Shown here: positions 47,700-59,070 of the stretch, piece after piece
Numbering within the stretch: the first letter of the stretch is position 1
Layout: every line of letters starts with the position of its first letter
Assembly: GCA_964036315.1 (NCBI GenBank)
Contig: OZ038485.1
Coordinates: 75,724,460-75,788,459 of the forward strand
Length of the DNA stretch: 64,000 nucleotides
Source of the DNA: Acanthosepion esculentum
Taxonomy: Eukaryota; Mollusca; Cephalopoda; Sepiida; Sepiidae
Direction of reading: 5' to 3'
The notes under the pieces: model-generated
What the model was told of the DNA's origin: nothing
What the model saw: only the letters and a program-made list of their open reading frames with translations
Databases searched by the model: none
Made by a program: the position numbers and the translations under genes

Positions 47700-48102
47700 A
47701 AAGAATGGACAGGGCATACTGGCTCACAAAGACCAATTTAGAACCACAAGAGAGCATGAAGTTATGAAAAAGGAGTAGGAAGAGGAAGCAGAGGAACAGA
47801 CAATGCAAGAAAGGATTAATGAATCCAGTATTGAGAGTGATCAGGAGAACCACCAGAGATGTGAAAGTGAAGAACAGGAGAGGGAAGAGAGAATGAGCGT
47901 ATCCAATAGTAGTGACAAACAATTTTGGGATGAGAGTGACTGGAGGTATCATGATGATTCAAATGAGGAGAATCAGTTAAGACCTAGATCTCTGATAAAA
48001 AAAATAAAGAGACTTGCTTTAAGAGATGGATTATGTCTACCAGGCTTGTTCATAGAAGTCAAAGAGCAATTAAAGGTATAAAGCCTCTTAGGTTCAGGGA
48101 GG
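47700..48102 (+). pseudogene. Ty3-type element 2: pol tail up to the 3' LTR
   Basis: A Glu/Ser-rich frame (47803-48081: SSIESDQENHQRCESEEQER and onward) follows the integrase, as in the poorly conserved C-terminal tail of pol. It ends with PSLIKKIKRLALRDGL-like residues and a purine-rich tract 'ttcagggagg' (48093-48102). Confidence 0.55.
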
Positions 48103-48240
48103 TGTAGTAAATTAAATACTGTATAAAAGGCAGTATTGCTATACCCACTGGAGAGTTATCATTTCTTGATGAGACTATATCTATCAGAATACCTATCATA
48201 ACACATTTCTCTCATAATGTATACTTGACCACATAGGAAA
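48103..48240 (+). repeat. Probable 3' LTR remnant of Ty3-type element 2
   Basis: Starts TGTAGTA directly after the purine tract and contains a TATA box (tataaaagg, 48122). Its right end cannot be set because the 5' LTR is missing. Confidence 0.45.
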
Positions 48241-48566
48241 ATGTTTATTGGTTTTTCATGAATATGGTCAAAGGAAATTAATAATGAGGTTCCATTTTCT
48301 TGATTATGACTTGTTATTTTAGAATTTACTCAAAAGTCAGTATTTAATGCTAAACTTTTTTATACCTACATGAAAAGTAGTTTTAAATTATTTGGATCAT
48401 GAAATCCTTTTGGTTTTCTTCTTTTAACGATAACCTTGTACATGAATAGAATAAAAATATCTGAGTTTGTATTTTTTTTTGATAAAAAAAAGTAAACAAA
48501 TTTTTAATTGATTCTGTTTTTGAAGTGTTTAGATATATTTATTTCATACAACAATATTTTATTACT
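48241..48566. other. AT-rich DNA
   Basis: Nothing recognised. Confidence 0.5.
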
Positions 48567-49101
48567 TAAACATTATTTTTAGTGGATACTCATATTTGAG
48601 TAGTTTATTTATTAAACAGTATATTTATTTTTCCTTGGGGGAAACCATCATTATATCTGACATACTTTGGATCTCTTGACCATGAAATGTGTCAATGGTC
48701 AAACAAAGTTGAATAGCACCTTTAAACACAAATTTTTTTTCTGTCATTTGAAATAGACATACCTGTTCAGTTTTGTATCCTAACATAAAGCAATTTCTAA
48801 AGAAAGAGATGAATTTTATTGCTCAAACATTATTTTTAGTGGATTTAAAAGCACACTATTCAACTTTGCTTGACCATAGACACATTCTGTGGCCAAGAGG
48901 TTCAAAACATGTTAAATCTAATGGCGGTTTTCCCTAGGGGAATGCAGCTTCAAATCCTGCTGGAGAGCAGATATTTTTCTTTAATAAGATTTTTTGAATA
49001 TTCAGGCTGGTAGTCAAAAATCAATAAGTATACTGTTTAATAAATAAACTGAGTGACTACTCAAATATAAGTATCCATTAAAAATAATGCTTAAAGTGGT
49101 A
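48567..49101. mobile_element. Large foldback element, about 535 bp
   Basis: The left half (48567-48735) and right half (about 48855-49101) are imperfect reverse complements. Outer matches include 'cattatttttagtggatact' (48572), 'atatttgagtag' and 'tttatttattaaacagtata'; inner matches include 'gtcaatggtcaaacaaagtt' and 'gaatag'. A third copy of the terminal motif (caaacattatttttagtgga) lies inside at 48822. No coding frame. 'cagcttcaaatcctgctgg' at 48948 resembles a tRNA T-arm. Confidence 0.7.
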
Positions 49102-52100
49102 AAAATCTGTCAGACTGATCATATTGGTAAATCTTTTTTTGGTAAAATTGATTTATGAATTTTTAAATTAATTTACTCTTAAATATAATCACATTATTAA
49201 AGTTTATTTTCATGCAGAATTTTAATTATTGATTTTCTGAATTAGTTTTTGTAATGTTTTATTATATTTAACATTTTGCATTTTTAATTCAATTTAGAAA
49301 GAATTTATTCCCAATAGGATTTGGCTGAATGAGGCAAAAATATATTGGTTTGTAAAAAGTCATTGCTTGCAATTAAAAAGGATTAAATAGCTTGAAATGT
49401 TATAAGTTCCATGCATTGTTTAAAAAAATAAATGTATTTATAATGGAATGTGGTATTGTACAATGCAGGAAACTAATGTTTAAGTTAATTATTCAATCAA
49501 TAAACAATATATTAAGCTGTAGTTTTTAAAATACATCTATTCATGTGTATTGATATGTGTAATCAGCTACAGTTGATTTAAGTGGTTGCATTATGAAGTT
49601 GCTTTTAAACTGTATCTGTAATAAAGATTACTTGACTCATAAAATTGGTGCAGTGATTTTCACAAAACAGAAAGCAGTCTTATTGGATTAGAGCTGCAGT
49701 GTGAAAAACTCCTTGCAGAAAGTTAATTAAACTGTATTTGTCTTATCAGTGAATTCTGTATAAAAACTGAGAATTGCTGAAAGGTATGCATAAAAAATTT
49801 AGGAAAATTGATACACTTTGCAAAATTCACTATGCTCAGCCAAATTGCAAAAAGTGCCCCAAACAAAATCCCAAACAATTTAATTGGTTTTATCAATGAA
49901 TCAGTTTCTCAGCCTTATTGCAAAGTTTATTACACTGTCTTATAAAGAAACCTTTGAAATAGTAAATCTTTTATATCTGTTTGGATGAATCTCTGTTGAT
50001 AAATGATATACAATGTATGAATAGTAAGTAATCTCTAACTGCAACTCTATGCTAATTATTAATTCAACTTTTTAAAAGTTTTAAGATGAGAATCATTTGT
50101 TAGTTTTTAAATTACAGATAATGATGTAGGAAATTAAAGTAATTTTCATTTCTTTTAAAAAATATTACTTAATTTTGTGAATCTAATTCCAGCCTCTTTT
50201 AATGGCTACTGTTTTATCTTGTGATGATCAATCTAATGGGTTCTCTCTTTTGTTCAAAATTTGAACTCATTGACAAGAGTGAACAATACTTGTTCTTAAA
50301 TAGTTTGAATAAAAGAACTCTATTATTCCATAAATTATTTGGATTATTATTCTCATTCTTTTTGTTTTTCTTTGGTTTTCTCTAAGTTTCAAAGATTAAT
50401 CCTTGAGTTATCCTGAAAAATTCATTTACATGTACTGACTACATCAACATAATTTCACAGTACATGTACAAAGCCCTAAGAATACTAATTTTCAATTATA
50501 GGAGAATCTCATAGTCATTTTCATACCTACATAAAATTGAATTGGATTGATGAGGAATGCCAAATAATCTGTCAGTTGAAATGTAGTGATAAAAATAGCA
50601 AAGATGAAAGAACATTAGTCTAGGGAACTTGTGGAATAATGACAATAATTAATCTTATGAAAAATACATATTCAGAAAGTGTTTAGGATTGTCTAACATT
50701 TGTCACATAGCTCTAGTATATTGATATTAACTTTTCTTCCTTGATCTTGGTTAATATTATCTTTTATTCAAAATGCTCACTGAGTGATCTCTATTATTGT
50801 ATGGTGGGTTTGGCAACACCTTTGCCAGCTTGATTGAAGACCTTTGGATGAAGATCACAAATAATTTCTTAGTTCATTTAATGGTACCTCTTCCAAAACT
50901 AAGTTAGAATGATACCATTTAAAGATATGATTGCCTTCAGTTAGAGTTTTTGTCTAAATTGATTAGTCAACATATTTTTCAATTCATTATCCTTTCAGCA
51001 TACAAAGACTGAAAGTAAGAATAATTTTTTCATTCCATCAGGAGCCAAATTTTCCTTGATTTTCTCAATCAATATATTTCTGAGAAAATTCACTGAGGAA
51101 TGTGGTAAAAAGTTGGGTTCTATGATTTATTACATAAAAACATTGCTATTTGACAAGCCAATTACAACATATCTATCTGTAAGAAAGGAATTGGTTTGTA
51201 TTCAACACTTAGTCTTTCAGTGACATAATATTTAGTAACTGATACCTGAATTTCCATTGAATTTTTGCCAATTTATTACATCATTGAAAGTAGACTTTAA
51301 GAAGCAGTTTTCTTTTTTTAATTTTATTCATAAGACTTTGATATTATAAGAATTTGGACTCATTTTTAATTCATTAAAAGATGATGCTGAGAGTTAACTT
51401 GGAAATTGAGTTCCATATATTGATTTCTTTCATGGTTCAGTAAAAGCCTTCCTTGCAACTTAGATATCATTGCAGGGATACCAGTGGCAGGATAGCAGTT
51501 TATTGAAAGTTGAACACAGAGGTTCAATCAATGTACTGGTTAAACTTTTGATAAGGAGACAAAGGAAACCTCATCCAGTCATCATGTTTGCTTTATGACC
51601 ATCTGACCACCTCTCTTCTAACTACTGTGTTTCCTTTTCCTTTTCCTTTTTCATTAATTATACAAATTTTTCCTTTGGTTCTATTTCCCTGTTTTTCTGT
51701 TCAATTTTGCATACAAGACCACTTCTTTTTTTCTTTTTTGTTTTGGCATGTTGTGGTAGATAGGGGGAGAAATATTAGCTTTATGACTAATGCTTATTCC
51801 ATTGTAATCAGATACTGGTGTGTCATTTCCACTTATTCCTTCATATATATGATTGATCTCTGGTTGATATCTGGTTTGAAAATTGTGGCACAGACAGTAT
51901 TTGCTTGTATTTGGTACTAATACAATATAATGGAGAATGAACCAACAAAGCCTGATGGTATAACAACCCTGGGTTTGTGGTAATGATGCCAGGCCCCTAA
52001 AATCATACCTGAACCCAAGTTCAGTTTATCAATGCTGTTAGAGAAATGGTGTTAAATGAGATGAAAATGCAGAAATTAAATTCTTGTTTCTTTATCCCTG

Positions 52101-52639
52101 ATTATTTTCCCTTCTGAAGGACAATTAGTTTTGCATTTTTAATTCTTTCATTCATTTTTTTCTCATTATTTTGATTAAACAATTGATTTAGATCAAAGAT
52201 TAATTATGCAAAACTTTGTTGAGTATTCCCCTTAATTAATTCGTTATTTTGATATAATTTTAATCTGTAATATTTAGTGATATTATCAAAATACTTTTCT
52301 TTTTATCATAATGTGAAAGTAAAGACTGATGAATAGGAATGATAAATAAAAATTTGAGGAAATCTCTTCCATCTTTGGAGATAATGGCTCTAAATTAATT
52401 TAAATCATCAGAAGTATAAATGGTTTAAAGGATAAAAATATATGTAGCAGATGTTTGCATTAAAAGAATAAACTATCCAAAACATTAATAATAGTGATAT
52501 AGGCTTGAAAAAAAAAAAGAAAATTGCAAATGTGTTTCTGAAATTAAATAAAATAATAGCAGTAAACTCTAGACATAGATAGATTCTTACTTTCTGTAAT
52601 TATAAGATATTTAATTTTTAAGAAAAGAAGGCTATTGAT
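49102..52639. other. AT-rich DNA
   Basis: About 3.5 kb with only short AT-biased frames (longest 110 codons at 51588-51920, hydrophobic, no family). No repeat recognised. Confidence 0.5.
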
Positions 52640-53480
52640 TACCTCAATAGGATCAACCACTTGAGAGATAAGCAGTATGACTTTGAATAGGCTCGGTCCA
52701 CTGCTGATATACTATCTGTAATTACTCAGAACTCAAGGATGATCACAGATATTTCAAAAGCCTTTAATAACGTGTGGCATAGAAGTTTGCTGCACAAGCT
52801 CTTTAGCTATGGAATCACTGGAAATGTCTTCTCAGTTATCAAGTCCTTCCTAACAGTTAGATCGTTGAAGGTAATTTTAATAGCCAGTCCTCTGAAGCCC
52901 AAGTAATCAACGTATGTGTCACCCAAGGCTTGCTTCTTGGTTCTCTCTTTCTACTTAACATAAATGATCTGTCTGAGTAGACTCTAATCATTTGTGAATA
53001 TCAATGCTGATTATACAATGGTATAGGGAGGCATCTCCCAAACTCTAGATGACCAGAGTCTGGGAGCTAATCCCTTCTCTAACCTAGATTTAACAGCACA
53101 GTCAGGGAAACTGGCTGATCATATTCAGTACCTCAAAAACCAAACTAGTTACATTTCATCATCACCAAGTGGACCCTGAATTTTTATCTATTGCAATGAA
53201 TGAGTGTTCTCTAACGTAGGCCCCATATGCCTTGAGTGCCTATTGGGACTAACCTCAAGTGGAACTTGTACATATGATACATTGTTAAAGATGCTGGAAA
53301 TTGGTGAGATGTAAGTTCTACTGGAGCAGCTTTGTCCCATGAACTGCTGCTTTTCAGAACTAACTCCCAAGAGGATGCTTCCCTGATTACTGCAATCATT
53401 CATGTCTTCCCACATATACCCATAAATTATGCTTTTTATTCTGTAACCCTCTACTATGAGTGACTCTTGGTGCTTGATCA
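52640..53480 (+). mobile_element. Family J-related LINE, RT fragment
   Basis: Broken translation: LRDKQYDFE.ARSTADILSV, TDISKAFNNVWHRSLLHKLF, SYGITGNVFSVIKSFLTVRS, then STSKTKLVTFHHH and AYWD.PQVELVHMIHC, and FYWSSFVP near 53320. The order matches family J RT from motif 2a to the thumb. The active-site region (NINADYTMV) is altered. It is more diverged than other copies and may be a sister family. Confidence 0.7.
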
Positions 53481-54778
53481 GGGTGAACATTATTTTAAAA
53501 AAAAGAAAAAAGTGCTTTATAGATCATATAATGCTCTTCAGTACTTGTTAAACTTTTACTAATGGTCATTTTGACATTCTTCATCTTAATTCCATTACAA
53601 AAATTCCCATTCCAAATGAAACCTATCTATAAGTGATTTTTATATTTAGAAGAAATTGCTTAGAAATGTGAAGATTACAAGTCAATCAATGATTAAAGAC
53701 AATTTTCAATAAATCAAAGCATTACTTTCCCTTCAGAATAAAAAATGCCTGCAGTTACACCTGAACAATATGGATAAACTTGATGCAATAACCTTATAGA
53801 AAATTCAAAATCAACTTTGTAGATCTATTCCAGGAAGATAGACTATTCCAATTACTAGTAGCAGCCATACGTTCATAGTTTGATGGATCATAATGCCTGG
53901 CATATAGTGTCATTAGTTACATAGATGCTTTTTCATTGTTTCTCAACTTCCATCACTGCATCATTTCTATTTTGTTTTGAAGGTTATTAAAATTACTTTT
54001 CTTATGCAGAATGTTGTAACTGATATTTGTCTTGTATTTATTCTAAAATTTAGACTTGGAAGAGAATAAATAATGTTTTGGATCAGTCATTAATTTCTTA
54101 ATCCCAACATATGAGTTTAAATAGCAGATTTTAGAAGAATGAATAGAACAGTGTAATGTAATGAATTGTATGGTTTTGAGTAATTCTAAAAGTCAAAAGG
54201 ATAAAATGACCTCAGGTAAATAGCATAAATTTACTGCATTTCTATGAGTTACAAAGGAAAAGGTATTCATGTTGTAAAAGAATAAGAGAAGTGAATAAAC
54301 ATTTATTTTGGATGTGAGCTCTGTCCTTTCCACAAGCAGATCATGCTGCAGTTTCATATGATGCTTTAGAAGAATTAGTGTTTATTTTTTAAATAATCCA
54401 ACCCGTTTTTGTCTGCTAGCTTTCAGCTGATCAACAATTAGAAAACACAAAATTTGCAGATAAAATGATCTCACTTTTTAAGTATATAGCCTTTAAGCCC
54501 AAAATGTGGCTTTAAAGTGGCTGTTGTAACAAATACTGTATATATATATTTACCAAACATTAGAAAAGTAATATTTTTATTACATTATAAATGCCTGCAT
54601 CTATTAAGTATCCAGTAATATATTAAAAACCATCAGGTATTTAATAAATTGACTTCCACTCAAAAAATATAGATATAAATTAAAAACCTTTTAACATTAT
54701 CAGTTCAGCAAGGAAAACATTTAGGCAAAAAATATGATAAAATATATTATTTTATAATTTCTTAACTTTGAAAGCTAT
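53481..54778. other. AT-rich DNA
   Basis: No gene or named repeat recognised. Short A-runs at 53490-53510. Confidence 0.5.
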
Positions 54779-55090
54779 AGTATTTACATTAGTCGGACTA
54801 GTGTCCTCATCTTTGTCGCCATATTTGTTACAACGTTTCGGCCGTTGTACGCTCCGGCCTTCTTCAGGTGGTTGGAATTTCGAACCTAACCCTTTATTTC
54901 GATCACTGCGGTAGACTGTTCTAGTTCCACGAGCCATGTTTGATGGATGTCAGTTATCAGTTATCTCTCTCCATATGTGGTCAGCCATGCCTGATTTTTC
55001 TACTTCCCCTGGTGTTACAGCTTTCTGGTGTTCTTGAAGCCTTACCTTGAGGGGGCGGCCTGTTTCTCCTTTATATTCCTTTCCGCAGCT
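54779..55090 (-). mobile_element. Penelope-like element, inverted part: GIY-YIG N-terminal piece joined to the tail
   Basis: The minus strand from 55088 reads CGKEYKGETGRPLKVRLQEH, then QKAVTPGEVEKSGMADHIWR, the second half of a GIY-YIG nuclease (Y-K-G-E-T-G-R and the H of the helix). Right after HIWRE it jumps to the element tail (gagataactgataactgaca on to 54779), skipping the rest of the domain. The hammerhead-like core is inside the tail (54833-54867). GIY-YIG nucleases cut target DNA for Penelope-type retrotransposition. Confidence 0.7.
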
Positions 55091-55273
55091 GAAGGGAGAT
55101 CACCGCCCCTGTGGGATCAGGTTGAGATCATAGACAGGAAAGACCATTGGAAAATTCGTAAACTTAAGGAATCAGCACATATGCTAGGCGACAAAAATCT
55201 CCTGAGTCGGCCAAGCATAGAAATAAATACAATGTGGGAACCAGTCATAAGGAGTGCCAGAGAAAAGCAATGA
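55091..55273 (+). pseudogene. Penelope-like element, direct part: GIY-YIG C-terminal piece
   Basis: The plus strand continues exactly where the inverted piece stops: (K)GDHRP by a one-base frameshift, then LWDQVEIIDRKDHWKIRKLK, ESAHMLGDKNLLSRPSIEIN and TMWEPVIRSAREKQ before a stop at 55271. This is the C-terminal end of Penelope-type GIY-YIG proteins (E-I-I-D-R-x-x-x-W-K-I-R-x-L-K-E-A ... S-R-P-S-x-E-x-N-x-x-W-E-P). The two halves of one domain thus face opposite ways with the breakpoint at about 55089. Confidence 0.7.
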
Positions 55274-55404
55274 TAACAAAAAACGTTGCAATATGAGATC
55301 TGGTAAAAACATGCAATAATAACAGCAAAAATTGCAATATGAGTACTGGTAAAAAATGGTTGCTGAAAAATTAGGTTTATAATACTCAGAAATTCATACC
55401 CAGA

Positions 55405-55745
55405 TGTCCTCAAGGACACATGGCACAGTGGATAAAGGCATTGGTTAGATCCAATGACAGACCCAAAGAATGTGAGTTCAATACCCGGTTCAGGCAGTGG
55501 AGAACTTTCAGAGGGAAAAATTACCAGGAGATAACTGATAACTAACATCCATCAAACATGGCTCGTGGAACTAGAACAGTCTACCCAGTGATCAAAATAA
55601 AGGGTTCGGTTCGAAATTCCAACCACCTGAAGAAGGCCGGAGCGTACAATGGCCGAAACGTTGTGACAAATATGGCGCCAAAGATGAGGACAATAGTCCG
55701 ACTAATGTAAATACTGTACATAATACCTCATCTCAGAAATATAGA
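55405..55745 (+). mobile_element. Second tRNA-like head plus Penelope-type tail
   Basis: Head 55415-55500: 'catggcacagtggataaagg' (A-box-like), an anticodon-arm-like cattgg/ccaatg hairpin and 'gtgagttcaatacccgg' (B-box-like). Tail 55510-55745 matches 11205-11430. Here the module lies directly downstream of the Penelope coding fragment. Hammerhead-like core at 55627-55659. Confidence 0.7.
55627..55659 (+). ncRNA. Hammerhead-like motif (tentative)
   Basis: CTGAAGA (55627-55633), GGCC (55635-55638), GGCC (55651-55654) and GAAAC (55655-55659), same spacing as at 11307-11339. A noncanonical A lies between CTGAAGA and the stem. Confidence 0.3.
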
Positions 55746-55767
55746 CAGACTTTGAAAGCTATTTCTT

Positions 55768-55770
<3 letters not shown>

Positions 55771-55824
<54 letters not shown>
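55771..55824. repeat. (TA)n microsatellite
   Basis: TA run to the left of the small foldback. Confidence 0.95.
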
Positions 55825-55827
<3 letters not shown>

Positions 55828-55850
55828 GTGTATTTAGGCAGCATTTTTTC

Positions 55851-55944
55851 ATTCATACATATTTCATTAAATAATATAGACAACAGTTGAACTTACATAA
55901 AATAAATAGACAACACTTGTCTATATTATTTAATGAAACATGTA

Positions 55945-55949
<5 letters not shown>
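55851..55949. repeat. Small foldback: 32-bp inverted repeats, one mismatch
   Basis: Arms 55851-55882 and 55918-55949 are reverse complements except one base, with a 35-base spacer. (TA)n flanks both sides (26 bases away on the left, adjacent on the right). Confidence 0.9.

Positions 55950-56005
<56 letters not shown>
55950..56005. repeat. (TA)n microsatellite
   Basis: TA run to the right of the small foldback, with one TATG unit. Confidence 0.95.
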
Positions 56006-57779
56006 GGGATGCTGAAATGTTTTCATTTTGATCCATTTTCTAAAATTTGACTAAATGATCAAATCCATGGTTTTGGGAAGGAATCTGTCCTTAGTCCCTC
56101 TATAATTTCCTTTACTGTTAAAATTATGTACAATTCCAATATGTCTGTTGTTCTCCTAAAGTTAAAAAAATTTTATGTATCAAATTTTAATTCAGGCTCT
56201 TTAGTAATATTGCAGTTTGCACATACCTTTATTTATAAAAATTACTGTATTTGCCTGGCTGCAATACACATTGTTTACAATTGTATATGGAGGACTAAGC
56301 ACTTTATTTAAATGTGCATCTTATATTACAGCAAACAGTAACATTCAATTCACATAAAGGGAATGGGAAAGTTGGAAGATTACAGTGTGACAATATTCCA
56401 ATTTAAAATTTGAATTCCTGATTTTAATGGGTTTCAAAAACTTGTTTGTGGGAAATCTGATGTATCAAGACGTTTTCATGCACAGTTTTCTTTACTTAGA
56501 AGTTATTCTAATATAATTTTATATCACAAATATAAAATTTAGGGGTTATGAATTACCAAAATTATTATTGTTTGAAAGAGACATTTGATTTTTTTATATT
56601 ACTAGGTAAATTAGTTGCATGTTACTGTTTTATGTACTGTACTATATAATAGAATATAAAATAGAATATCTGTATTAAAACAAACATCCAAAATGTGCTA
56701 TACAGTTGTATATATTGGCCTGTGCCTGCTAGCTGTCACCATTAATGTATTGGTGCAATTTAACCATTAATTCATTCTCTGTGCTGGAAAGTACGTGGCC
56801 AGCTTGCTACTTGACAGAGTTCTGATAACCTGATTCCTGAAAGCTATTCTTCCTATGAAACTAGTAATGAATACTATATATTCAATGGATAACCTCAGGG
56901 GTTTTAGAGATTTTTATTTTATTTCAACTGAGAAAATAAATTATCACTTGTCATAATCTTCAAACTTGGCGAATGTAATGAGTGTGTAGAAAGCTGTACT
57001 CAGTTATATTATGTTATCTTCCAAATAATATTCAGGTTCAATTCTTTACAAATTCTTTAATCTATCTAATATCTCAAAACTAATTAACTTTCTTAACTAG
57101 TTCTCTTTTTACATTCAATTCCAATAATTATTAAATGCAATCAACTCTTCTCACACATTTTTCCCCTGATTCTAAATCATAAAATCAAGCCTTTCTATAT
57201 ATAATACTGTCAAACCTCCTTGAGAATCTATTTTTGCTGCATGTGTGGGTCACCACACAGTGTGTCACAATAGTAAAGAGTAAAATTAAAATAGTGAATT
57301 TCTGGCTTACACCAAATATTATCTCACATTATCTGATTAGCTGTAAATTGGTTTAAAATCTAAAGTGGATTATAAATTTATGATACTAAACTCAAGTATA
57401 ACTCCTGCTAATGTAAATCATACACTTGATTTGGGAGGGGGATTATTATATTGTTTCCCAAAGCTCTTTTCATGTTACTTTACAAGCATGAAGGAAGGTG
57501 TTCCAACTATGATCTATATATACAATGCATCTATAAAGAACAGATTAAAGAAAATTAACTTGATATATTTTATCACCCAAACATGACATTGTATTACAAT
57601 TGTGGTGAAAGAATAATATCTGATGTCTCTAATCTGTATTCTATTTATTATTATTTGTCTAGTTGTATACTTGATTAGTGCAGTAAAACATTCTTCAGTT
57701 TAACCATAGTAATTGAAAATTAATTTTTTTCTACTCACAGATTTACAAATTAGCTGTACTAATTGAGGGATTCTTGTAC
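56006..57779. other. AT-rich DNA
   Basis: No gene recognised. Frames up to 73 codons without features. Confidence 0.5.
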
Positions 57780-58160
57780 TGTATAATGTCTACTTTTCTA
57801 TATGGCAGTGAGTCCTGGGAAATTTCATCACAAATGAAGAAAAGACAAATGTAGTTCTACTGATATATGTTGAGATTACCATGGAGGGAGTATTTGAGGA
57901 ACAAGGAAGTGTTAAGAAAAAGGGGTACTAGTAAAACTGCTGTTAACAATCATTTGAGGATTTAATACTCACAGAAAAGAAACAATGGAAAAGCAGCAAG
58001 TAACATACTTGACATGTTTGAAAAAATAAATGGAAGATCAAGTACTAGAAAATCAAAGAGGGGTCAAAAAGAAATAAGTATTGCTAATTGCTAAGAGTAT
58101 AAAAAGACAAGAACCTGTGGAGAGCCATGATCACCCATGTACTGAAGGAAAATTACATAT
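57780..58160 (+). mobile_element. Family C (RTE-type) LINE, C-terminal fragment
   Basis: Broken translation follows the family ending in order: an LYG-C-E-S-W-like start (FYMAVSPG), MKKRQM.FY.YMLRLPWREY, an N-H-L-R-I/KRKQWKSSK segment, TYLTCLKK.MEDQVLENQRG and LLIAKSIKRQEPVESHDHPC/LWRAMITHVLK. It matches 38175-38475 (minus) and 14585-14695. Dead, 5'-truncated. Confidence 0.65.
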
Positions 58161-58247
58161 ATAGAGAGATATGGAGGGAGGGAGACATGTACAGTCAGTG
58201 ATGAAAAATGACTTATTACCTGTTAAAATGTACATTTTTAAAACACC

Positions 58248-58252
<5 letters not shown>

Positions 58253-58315
<63 letters not shown>
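58253..58315. repeat. (CT)n(TA)n microsatellite
   Basis: CT to about 58278, then TA to 58315. Confidence 0.95.
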
Positions 58316-58318
<3 letters not shown>

Positions 58319-58587
58319 TAATACAAATGAAATTTGTCACTTAGCTGACTGATGTTATATTCACATCTCGACTAGAAAGTTTAAGAGACAAACTTTTTGT
58401 AATTGTTCAGTCCACTTGTCAGGAGGTTTCAGCAATTGGCTGACATTTTTCTCAATTTTCTTTATCTATATACTAAGTTTGATGTCATTAATTTATATTC
58501 AAGTTGGGATGCTGTTATTATTGGTGTTAGTTTGATTTATTTTTTCCTTTTTTTGTGCATGTGTCAAATGTGGTTATTTCTCATTTT

Positions 58588-58591
<4 letters not shown>

Positions 58592-58627
<36 letters not shown>
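58592..58627. repeat. (TA)n tract at the 5' edge of a family J LINE
   Basis: TA run directly adjoining the leader of the plus-strand LINE, as for the nested copy at 23259-23306. Confidence 0.9.
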
Positions 58628-58630
<3 letters not shown>

Positions 58631-58662
58631 TAACTTCTTGTTTCGTGTCTAGGAAGGGGTTC

Positions 58663-58668
<6 letters not shown>

Positions 58669-58712
<44 letters not shown>
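58669..58712. repeat. (CT)n run inside the family J leader
   Basis: Same position as the (AG)n at 23148-23175 of the inverted copy (between 'gttcccggatct' and 'ggcctc'). Confidence 0.9.
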
Positions 58713-58714
<2 letters not shown>

Positions 58715-59070
58715 CCTCTTTGGTGGTGCTGCGGAGTTTCACCCGTGATGCGTGTAGTCTGTGGCATTGCCTTTTCATTCTTAGGGTACACGGTTGACAG
58801 TTCCCTGGTTGCTGTTTCCGACTGGTAGTTAGGAGCCCTAACTCTTGCGTAGCGTCTTGAGCGGCCGCTCTGATCAACAGTTGCATAATATCGGGGTGTC
58901 TGTAGTGCCATGTCGTGCATGGATAGGTGTCCCTGCAGTCATCTCCGACGGGCAACCCTGAGGCCACATTATGATTCAGGCTGTGTCAAACCCCCTCTCT
59001 ACCCGTGTCATGGGTGTTAACCATCGGCTTCCTGTAACTCAGGCCTTCTCTTTTTCCAACACCAATTACC

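Noticed and set aside
48940..48970. tRNA gene suggested by a T-arm-like sequence
   Set aside because: No A box, anticodon arm or acceptor stem at tRNA spacing; it lies inside a foldback element.
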